Assembly (NCBI GenBank): GCA_022432975.1
Contig: CM039512.1
Coordinates: 36,453,730-36,517,729, forward strand
DNA: 64,000 nucleotides
From: Begonia masoniana
Lineage: Eukaryota > Streptophyta > Magnoliopsida > Cucurbitales > Begoniaceae
Reading direction: 5' to 3'
In this document: in pieces, positions 56,424 to 64,000 of the stretch
Layout of the letters: each line of letters opens with the position of its first letter
How positions within the stretch are numbered: position 1 is the stretch's first letter
Made by a program: the position numbers and the translations under genes
Notes under the pieces: model-generated
Databases searched by the model: none
What the model was told of the DNA's origin: nothing
Seen by the model: the letters and a program-made list of their open reading frames with translations, nothing else

Positions 56424-57409
56424 TTCCTCCACCCGATGTATAAGCAGGTTGAAGGAGGATGGCCCGTGAGAGTGCGCTGGGCAGTCGACGTGTATTTTGA
56501 CCCGTGGGAACATCACGTAGGTATTTTGGGATTTTGATAGTTAGAAACGTCGATAAATGTATAAGGATGTTTAGATTGGCTGACGGACGAATAGATAGGA
56601 GAATTGTATAGTTGAACCATTTTAGGATGCTTGGCTTCTAGATAGTAGACGTACAAATGTTTTGATGTTTTGAGAAAGCTCGTTTTATGAACTATTTAGT
56701 GGAACTGCTTGGTGACTTAAGTTTCATAGGGAAATGTTTAGTTTTTAAATGGAACTACCCGGTTTGTTTTCGCAAAATTTTACTACATTTTCTAATGTGC
56801 TTAGAGTAGGTTTTGTCAATTGATGATTTGAGGATGGTGTTTAGGTGAAGTGGAAGTGTTTAGTGTTATGAGTTGTGTTTTGAAGGATCAAGGTAGAAAA
56901 TGGAAGTGTGAAGTGCATGTCATGTGCAGGGAGGAATGGGGAGCAAGTTCTCTGGAATTCGGATTCCAGAGAACATGTCGATCGATCGGCAGGAGGGGCG
57001 ATCAATCGGCTTAAATGTTGGCAAACTCTCTGGATTTTCCAGAGAGTTAGCCGATCGATCGCCTGTGAGAGCGATCGATCAGCTAGGGATCGATCGCAGT
57101 GGGGCGATCAATCTCCTGATGTGTGGGGCGATCGATCACCCCCAATTCATTACTACTGCCGATCAATCGACTGAATTGGCCGATCGATCGGCCATGCAAA
57201 TTATGGGCGAAATGCCCCTTTTGCCCCTGATTTCCTTTGGCCGATTGTTTTCTTTTCTTTTCCAGCATGTTAATGAGTTTTCTTTTCATTTAACGATTTC
57301 AACGATTTAGATTTTGGTTTAAACCTTTAAAAGGGAATCAAAATTCGCTTATGGCTTAAAATGAAAAATTTTACGGGAAATTCGTGGTATAGAGTTAAAG
57401 GTCGTTACA
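56424..57409 (+). mobile_element. Element D 3' LTR, third part
   Basis: It continues after H (the first five bases are TTCCT) and ends GGTCGTTACA at 57409. The hairpin cluster at 56950-57196 parallels 34048-34375, with one shorter block. AACTCTCTGGA/TCCAGAGAGTT here is a perfect 11-bp stem, which is imperfect in the 5' LTR. Confidence 0.9.
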
Positions 57410-58051
57410 ATATGTGTTATCATTGTGAGAAATTTTAATTTTCTTGGAATTAGGCAATTTCCCTTTAAAAATTTTAATATTCAACAGTGATTTATTAGTG
57501 GGCCTTCTCACAAAAAAAAACACTTTACATAAAACCATAAAAAAATAGCATACCCGTTTCTAGAAATAATGACAATATTATTATGAAAATAAATGGAATT
57601 ACATTGTTCAAATAAGAGAGAAACAAAAATAATGTTCCTAGTATACAACGATAAAAAATAAACATTAGTCAACAATAAAAATTTATTCTGAAAATACAAT
57701 TTTGTTTCTTCCACTGTTGAAGCTGAAACTAGTGCCTCATTGCCCACTCTCTTAGTGAACTCCCCATCTGCTAGCTTTTGGTAGGAATTAAGAATCTGTA
57801 AAAAAAACAAACATGATTAGTCACACATGAACAAATTATCAAGGGCGATAAATCATTCTCTACTAAACAAGATTCAATAATATGTAAATCAAATTTACAT
57901 GTTTTCCTTTGTTTTATCTCATCGAGATACTTTTTACGATCCATCTTCCAATGACCATCAACTACACAATGAAAATATTTTCCTTTGGACTTTTTCTGGC
58001 TTGAGCTACTCTTATTTCCCTCGTTGCACTTATTCTTTTTATTGGGGTTGT
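57410..58051 (-). pseudogene. Copia fossil: zinc knuckle, protease and pre-integrase part
   Basis: Frame 57771-58064 has a knuckle-like YFHCVVDGHWKMDRKKYLDEIK, where the first and last Cys of CX2CX4HX4C are Y and R, and then a protease-like LIICSCVTNHVCF in place of W-D-S-G-A-T-N-H. After a shift, 57508-57810 matches the Ty1/copia stretch before integrase (FQNKFLLLTNVYFLSLYTRNIIFVSLL). 57410-57507 has no clear motif. Joining across element I restores the order of the gag at 63387-64000. Confidence 0.78.
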
Positions 58052-59233
58052 TGATTTGCTTCAAAATGAGAAAGGAGGTTGAAACACAAAAACACCATCA
58101 GTTGCAAAATAGTTTTGGCTGATGAATGGGTGAACTTCCAGATCAAACAACTCTACTAAAATAGATCATATGAAGCTAAAATTTTAACAAAATCTTACCC
58201 TACATGTGGCGGAAATACCCTCCAAAAATCAATTGTTAACTCGATGGGGATGAAAAGATATGGCTTATGAGGTGCACGTTGGTTTCAAAAATGATATGGC
58301 TGAACTTTCTCTATTCTTTGGCTCTCCTTGAGGATGAGCACTCCAACTTGCTGTGATGAGAGCGTGGCATGCTCTTGCTGGATGTTCTACCTTAAGGAAA
58401 GAGGTAGAAGAAAGAAGCAATACAATAGAATCCACTACACTCACAAAGATGGAAACTAAATTAAACACACACTCAATCAAATATTACTCACCGAGGAGAT
58501 GCGGCCACTTGAAGCTTGATAGCTCAAGATTTCGAAGTTGAACATTAGCTTTTCTATTCAAAATGTGATGAAGATTACAAGCAAGGGAATTAGAGTTTCC
58601 ACCCATAACTCTTACAAAAGAAGTAAAAATTCAAAGGAAGAAAAGAAGGGAAAAGGAATGCTCGGCTAAATGAGGAAACCAAGCACTTTATGGTCTCCTC
58701 TTGCCATGTGGCTCTCTCCTCTTCACTAGATGGTCCCAACCATAAATACTGCACACTAAATAATATAAGGTTCAGCAAAGGATTCAAAAAGATACAAACA
58801 TAAGTTGAAAATAAAAGACTCTCCTAGAATTAGCCATGTGCTTCTTCCTTGCCAATTGTTGGATTGAATGGCTTGATGTTTTGGCTTGAGGGATCCATGC
58901 TAGGAGCTCTATAGACCCAATTCTTGGATCCTATTGGTGCTTCTTGGACTACATCCTTCTTCAAGCTTTCAAAGAGATAGATTGGCCTAACTTGACCTCC
59001 ATGGCCAAAGTGTTGAATTCTCGGGTCTCTCTTTTTTGGCTCCCACACTAGCACATGTTTTTGGATTCTTGGAACTTCTCTTAGGTGTGAACTTTTACAT
59101 CTCCTTGTGAATTTGTGGTGGATGCTCTCCTTTGCTTCTTTGCAAACCAATTTTCCTACAAAAATGAAGAGAACTAAAACATAAGGTTAGCCTCCATGGT
59201 GTTTGCCTTGTGTTAGGTTTTCGTGGCACATCA
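58052..59233 (-). mobile_element. Element I 3' LTR
   Basis: 1182 bp, similar to 62129-63335 along its length. A gypsy-type pol end and purine-rich tract adjoin it on the internal side (59234 onward). Confidence 0.88.
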
Positions 59234-59310
59234 TCCTCTCTGGGTGAAAAAGGATTTGCCCTCAAATCCATGGCTCCCTTCAAATTTACTCCAACATAAA
59301 TTTCTTGCAA
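59095..59310 (-). pseudogene. Element I pol C-terminal tail running into the 3' LTR
   Basis: The 71-codon frame begins MQEIYVGVNLKGAMDLRANP and includes FSPREDD. The D-L-R-x-N-P-F...E-D-D stretch is typical of the C-terminus of gypsy polyproteins, and it crosses the LTR edge at 59233. It shows that the ancestor of I had a full pol and that most of it was deleted. Confidence 0.6.
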
Positions 59311-60335
59311 AGTATTCCAACCTCTCTAGAAGAAAATTTTCTTTGGTTGTTCTTGAGGTTTTCAAAACAAACTAAAGACCAATTAGGTAGATTAGGAGTC
59401 CATAAAAATAAACACAATCTAAAAGTGTGCAATCAGTCACTAGCCATGTTGCATTTGTTCCTTCCCCGTTATTGAGCCACCATAAGTCTTGATAAAGCAG
59501 ATACATGGGACTCAAATCAAACTTTGATAATGCTTCCAAAAATAAAATGTTCATCCCAAGGCAAAAACAACATTAATGAAGTAAGGTTAGCCAAAACCTC
59601 CCATAACTCAATATTTGACAAAAACAGTGCTCCTTTATCCTTATCCTTCTTCTTAATTTGATGATGAAAAATATGGTGCCAAAGCAATGAAGCTAGTTTA
59701 GTTATCCTTTTACCGACTTGAAAATTAGGGACATTAGAAAATACATCATGCATAGTCCTTCTATCAATTTTCCAAGGTCTACCAAGGATAATAGTACTAG
59801 CATCCATAGGAACAAATACACGAACTACTTCATCCATAATCTCTCTAGAAGAGAAGGGAATTCTTACTTGGTTGTTCTTTTTTATGGAAAGAAAAGATAT
59901 ACTCATCTTGGCACAAACTTCCCTTGTCCACAAAAAGTTCACAAACTCAACTCCATAAAAGTATGGATCTAACAACTTTCCATTTCCAAAACTAGGAATG
60001 CCAAATTTGCAAACCACAAATGAACATCCTCCATTACGTAAAGTGTCATCTATAACCATATCATCACATTTATCACACCAATTTATCAACTTTACATCAC
60101 TATGATAAAAGTCTTCAATCCATCCAATTTTAAGAAACCAAGACATCAAGTTGTTTAAGGCCACATACCTAATCGATGAAGTAGTGGCAACTTCATTTGA
60201 CTCTCGATGCTCGTAGTTTAGGAAGTAAGGATGTGGATGCATTTTCAAACTAATCTTCTCCCCATCATGAAGGAAAGCCTTTGTTGCTAAGAGCACAATC
60301 CTTTCCCATTCAAAGTAAATGGTTTTGTGGTCCAA
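59311..60335 (-). pseudogene. Element I internal frame with a retropepsin-tail-like motif
   Basis: The main frame 59517-60335 (272 codons) is mostly unrecognised. Near residues 170-200 it reads EVVRVFVPMDASTIILGRPWKIDRRTMHDV, shown here for the stretch VPMDASTIILGRPW, which resembles the region after the protease in gypsy gag-pol. Upstream are Cys pairs (CDKCDDMVI) and FLWTREVCAKMSISF. It overlaps another frame at 60287-60335, so a frameshift may lie between. 59311-59516 holds nothing clear. Confidence 0.5.
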
Positions 60336-60577
60336 AATCTAACTTCACCACAATTGCACAAATGATAAAAATTCTCATCACTTAATTCTGAACCACTCAT
60401 GATTAAGGTAATCTTTCGAAATCTAGTTGAGTTTTGCTTCAATGTGGAAATATAATACAGATCCTTATTCACGAAACTTATCAAATCAACAAGCTTAATG
60501 AAAGGTACCTCCATTAGTGGTTGCAACATTCTTTCCTCTTCTCGAGTTGAGGGATTTAAGGACCCTTCAATTAGCAA
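60287..60577 (-). pseudogene. Element I unrecognised frame upstream
   Basis: 96 codons starting MLIEGSLNPSTREEERMLQP. A CNCGEVRFW segment near its end may pair with the Cys residues of the next frame. I do not recognise the family. Solo LTR J begins just upstream. Confidence 0.4.
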
Positions 60578-60619
60578 GGTAAAAATCTCGTTTTAAGCAT
60601 AAATGTCATCCTCATGCTC

Positions 60620-61631
60620 TGATGTGCCAAGGGGAGCGACCACTTGGTCACGAGCCAAAAGTGTAACTAACTTATGTGCTCATTTTATAGGTGATGCAAT
60701 TGAAGACCAATTGGAGCCAGGGCCAAGCACACAAGACAAGGAGAGGTCATGTTGATATGGGAGCATCCTCAAGTCCAAACCGAGCTTGAAGAGGGAACCA
60801 ATGTTTTCCTTGGAGCAAAGTGACGTAACCGATAATCTAGTTTATTTTCTTAGTAATTTCTCTTACTTTTTGTGATGGCCGAGCACACTTAGCATTAAAG
60901 GTTTCCTTTTAGTTGTGTTTTATGGAAGAAGTAACCACTTGAATGTGACACTTGGAGAGAGGGTTGGCTTTGCCAAAATTGGTCAAGCATGTCTTATACT
61001 CGGCTAGGTGTTCTAGCCAAATTTCCTTGTTTTGTCTCATCCTTGTTGCTGAACATTTTAACCCTAATTTAGTAAGGGAGGTGGTATTAAACCACTCTTA
61101 TGGCTGCTGAAAGGCAGCTCATCTTTGAATAGAAAACTCAAGTTAATCTTCCCCAAAACCTTGAAGCTTTCGACATCAAGTCCATATTAACTCAGTGAGT
61201 TATATCCGAGTGTTGGTGTGTGTTTTTGGATTCTATTTTTGTGAGTGTAGTGAGTTCCATCTTTATTGCTCCCTACTCTACCTCCTTCACCAGGGGTAGA
61301 ACGTTCAGCAAGGGTGTATCAAGCTCTCACCATAGCAAGTTGGAGTGCTCTTCTTCAAGGAGAGCAAAAGAACTAAGGGAGTGCAACTTTGTCACTTCCC
61401 AGACCAACGAGTACTAATTCATCCATATAACTTCATTTCCATTGATTTAGCCATTGATTCTTGGAGGGTATTTCCACACATCCAGAGTAAGACCCCATTG
61501 AAATTTTAGCCACATTGGAGTTACTTTGAAGAAGTTGTGCATCTTGGAAAGTGTCTCATTTTCGGCTGTACTATTTTGGTTTGTTCGAGAGTTTTTGTGC
61601 TTCAACTTTCTACCTTTCTTGAAGTACATCA
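60620..61631 (+). mobile_element. Solo LTR J, inverted relative of the I LTR
   Basis: 1012 bp, TGATGTGCC to AGTACATCA, flanked by TGCTC (60615-60619) and TGCAC (61632-61636), one change apart. Its plus strand aligns with the minus strand of the I LTRs (for example GCAAGTTGGAGTGCTC near 61340 and TTGGAGGGTATTTCCAC near 61462) with many differences, so it is an older, diverged LTR of the same family in opposite orientation. Confidence 0.82.
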
Positions 61632-62015
61632 TGCACACTTTCTTTTCCCCAAAGCCAAGATTTGGTCATCTTGAGGATGAGCTTCTTCTTCGACCTTTGG
61701 GATGAACAACTCCACACTATGAGAGAAATCATCCAAACAAGTTTAGCCAACCAAAGAAACAATCGAAGAATTGTTAGAATTACAAAGGAAAGACAACTCT
61801 GGAAAACCGACACTAACTTCTTCAAACTCAGTTTCTTTTCTGTCATCTTCTTCAATATTTTCTTCTCCTTCTTTCACCATAGCATGAGTAGGCACTCCAA
61901 GCAACTTGTATAACCCTTCAAGACCAAGACCAATGTCAAGGAAAAGTGCAAAAATTGCATCATTTTGCTCTTCAAAAGTTTGTGTTGGTTTTTCAACAAA
62001 AGCATGACTTGGTTT
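61632..62015 (-). pseudogene. Element I first internal frame (acidic, unrecognised)
   Basis: Reading from 62015 on the minus strand the frame runs KPSHAFVEKPTQTFEEQNDA, then LGLEGLYKLLGVPTHAMVKE and an E/D-rich segment, a TAA at 61743-61745, and continues in the same frame to VELFIPKVEEEAHPQDDQ before J cuts it. It stands where gag should be but shows no gag motif. Function unknown. Confidence 0.45.
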
Positions 62016-62113
62016 TCACAAGTCGTAACAAAAACTTTTTGAAGACAATGAATGACTTCTTACCATGATTCAAGAGATTCAAATTGAAAATGAAAGAATG
62101 GTTAAAGGAGCAA

Positions 62114-62126
62114 GACTCTGATACCA
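62114..62126 (-). other. Element I primer binding site
   Basis: The minus strand reads TGGTATCAGAGTC two bases inside the 5' LTR edge at 62129, a Met-tRNA type primer site with one change from the other elements. Confidence 0.85.
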
Positions 62127-62128
62127 AA

Positions 62129-63335
62129 TGATGTGCTTCAAAAATGGGAAAGGAGGTTGAAACACAAAAACACTATCGATTGCAAAACAGTTTTGGCCGA
62201 TAAATGGGTGAACTTCCAGAACAAACAACTCTATCAAAATAACTCCAATTAAGCTGAAATGTTAACAAAATCTTACCTTGAATATGGTGGAAATACCCTC
62301 CAAAAATCAAGGGTTAACTCAATGGGGATAAAAAGATATGGCTTTTGAGGTGCACGTTTGTCCGAAAAATGATATGGCTGCACTTTCTTGGTTCTTTGCC
62401 TCTCCTTGAGGATGAACACTCTAACTTGCTATGATGAGAGCTTGTCATCCCCTTGCTGGATGTTCTACCTTAAAGGAAGAGGTAGAAGAAGGGAGCAATA
62501 CAATGGAATCCACTACACTCACAAAGATGGAAATCAAATTAAACACACACTCAATTAGATATTACTCACCGAGGAGATGCGGTCACTTGAAGCTTGACAG
62601 CTCAAGATTTCAAAGTTGAAATTCAATTTTTCTATTCAAAATGTGCTGAAGATTACAAGTCTTAAGGAGGGTATAAATAATGTCTCCAAGAGAATTAGGG
62701 TTTCCACCCATAACTCTTACAGAATAAGTAAAAATTCAAAGGAAGAAAAGGGGGAAAATGAGTGCTTGCCCAAATGAGATAACCAAGCACTTTATGGCCT
62801 CTTCTTGCCATGTGGCTCTCTCCTCCTCACTAGAGGTCCCCACCATCAATACTACACACTAAATAATATAAGGTTTAGAAAATGATTCAAAAAGATACAA
62901 ACATAAGTTGAAAATAAAAGGCCCTTCTAGAATTGGCCATGTGTTTCCTCCTCCCTAATTGTTGGATTGAATGGCTTGATGCTAGAGCTTGAGGGATCCG
63001 TGCTAGGAGCTCTATGGTTTGAATTATTGGCTTCTATTGGTGCTTCTTGAACTACATCTTTCTTCAAGCTTTGAAGAAGATAGAATGGCTTAAGTTGACC
63101 TCCATGGCCAATGTGTTGAGCTCTCGAGTCTCTGCTTTTTGGCTTCCAGACTAGCACATGTTTGAGGATTTTTGGAACTCCTCTTAGGTGTGAACTTTGA
63201 CATCTCCTTGTGAATTTGTGGTGGAGGATCTCCCTTGCTTCTTTGCAAGCAACGTTTCCTACAAAAATAAAGAAAACTAAACATAAGGTTAGCCTCCATG
63301 GTGTTTGCCTTGTGTTAGGTTTCCGTGGCACATCA
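62129..63335 (-). mobile_element. Element I 5' LTR
   Basis: 1207 bp, TGATGTGC to GCACATCA on the plus strand. It has a short extra stretch near 62661-62690 relative to the 3' LTR. Confidence 0.88.
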
Positions 63336-63386
63336 GTTCTCTTTTCTACCCCCTATTAGATATGCTCCCAGACCTTTGCCCTTTTT

Positions 63387-64000
63387 CTAAAAGTTCTTCC
63401 GCTTCTTAAGGGAAGATTGAGAAGAGAAACATTTCATAACATTTGCTTCTTGCTTCATCTCTATAGAAGAAAAGAACTCGTAGTTTGTTAGCTCGTTAAG
63501 CAACTGAGTCATATTGTAACTCAATTTGTTCATGAAATAGTTGTTCTTGAATTGTAAGAATTGTGGGCTTAAGCTTTCTAATATCATGCCCACTTGGATA
63601 GCCTCATCAATATGAGCCTCATTTATTTCAACCTCATGAATTGTGCTAATCATCATTAACACATGCTCTTGAAAAAAGATGTCAGCACGCATCTTGCTAT
63701 TCGTGACTTTCTTGATAGCTTCATGATGGGATTTGTTAGATGGACGACCAAACATGTTTTCAAAAGACTCCATTATCTCATAAGTAGTCCCTATGTTCTC
63801 AAATTTTGTGTTGAGAACATTAGTCATGCAAACGAGTAAATAACAATGAGCTTTGTCATTTGCTCGTTGCCATGTCTTGAAAGATTTTCTCTCTGCTTTC
63901 GTGGCATTTTCAGTAAGGACAAGAGGACATTCCTCAGCCATGAACAACTTGAGGTTGTTGTGCACAAGAATCAAATTCATGTTCTTTTTCCAGATAACGA
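63387..64000 (-). pseudogene. Copia fossil: gag capsid part (open at the window edge)
   Basis: An open frame of about 200 codons continues past the right edge (VIWKKNMNLILVHNNLKLFM). Motifs match Ty1/copia gag: ECPLVLTENAT, WQRANDKAHCYLL, IMESFENMFGRPS, HHEAIKKVTNSKM, the EHVLMM and IDEAIQVGMILESL segments, and MTQLLNELTNYE. It ends at a stop after SSLKKRKNF. The remaining piece to the I insertion at 63341 is out of frame but fits the basic stretch before the zinc knuckle at 58046. Confidence 0.85.

Larger units (their letters stand above)
3295..57409 (+). mobile_element. Element D: nested-into Ty3/gypsy retrotransposon (left end off window)
   Basis: D is the host for most insertions here. 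Its pieces are 5' LTR 3295-3314 and 32838-34583, internal 34584-38263 and 47896-48616, and 3' LTR 48617-49066, 52607-53591 and 56424-57409. The pieces join because each interruption has its own LTR ends and a 5-bp TSD. Coding order is gag, protease, RT, RNase H, integrase, chromodomain, all broken. The start of the 5' LTR lies left of the window beyond A. D is inserted in the copia fossil that begins at 57410. Confidence 0.88.
58052..63335 (-). mobile_element. Element I: non-autonomous gypsy-like retrotransposon
   Basis: The LTR edges carry TGATGTGC/GCACATCA inverted ends (TGATTTGC at 58052). Flanks GTTGT (58047-58051) and GTTCT (63336-63340) fit a TSD with one change. LTRs are 58052-59233 and 62129-63335; internal 59234-62128 includes solo LTR J. 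The coding remains are a pol tail fragment and unusual frames; no RT, RNase H or integrase is seen. It splits the copia gag. Confidence 0.85.

Noticed and set aside
3315..57409. Preference for insertion into LTRs rather than internal regions
   Set aside because: Seven of nine insertions into D, B and F fall in LTRs, but LTRs make up about half of D and B and nearly all of F, so the excess is not convincing in so small a sample.

Overview
This window looks like plant nuclear DNA, most likely from a eudicot flowering plant; the species cannot be told. It is a nested pile of LTR retrotransposons with no recognisable host protein gene. The grounds are chromodomain-bearing Ty3/gypsy polyproteins of the Tekay/Del type, Met-tRNA primer sites (TGGTATCAGAGCC), 5-bp target-site duplications (TSDs), a Ty1/copia fossil, and a Cassandra element whose LTR carries 5S rRNA sequence.

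Nesting, oldest first. (1) A minus-strand copia fossil (57410-58051 plus 63336-64000) is the substrate. (2) Gypsy element D (+, from left of the window to 57409) sits in it. So does a non-autonomous gypsy element I (-, 58052-63335), which itself carries a solo LTR J (60620-61631). (3) D is broken by A (+, left edge to 3294) and B (-, 3315-32837, TSD TTTGT) in its 5' LTR, E (-, 38264-47895, TSD CGTGG) in its integrase, and Cassandra F (-, 49067-52606, TSD GCTTT) and solo LTR H (-, 53592-56423, TSD TTCCT) in its 3' LTR. (4) B is broken by solo LTR K (+, 4014-5932, TSD CGAGT), solo LTR L (-, 11537-13946) and C (-, 16345-31923, TSD CACAT). F is broken by solo LTR G (-, 49190-51900, TSD ACTAC). C is a tandem LTR-internal-LTR-internal-LTR array, and one of its LTRs holds 39 copies of a 37-bp repeat.

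Coding content is decayed gag-pol. E is the most complete (gag, CCHC knuckle, protease, RT, RNase H, integrase, chromodomain) but has several stops. B and D are more broken, and many stops fit C-to-T change, mainly CGA to TGA. C has no pol and keeps only a mini-gag lacking the capsid core. I has no RT or integrase.

The most interesting signal is not protein-coding. LTRs of otherwise different families (A, B, C, D, E, G, H, L) share an intron-like domain of about 550-800 bp. Where complete, it has a consensus 5' splice site in a small hairpin, a central hairpin with a conserved loop, a small hairpin just before a 3' splice site, and an 8-11 bp pairing that brings the two splice sites together. 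Several of these helices vary between families while keeping base pairing. Nearer the LTR end, most families also carry dense clusters of perfect hairpins built from family-specific words such as CGATCGATCG. Both deserve covariance and RNA-seq tests.
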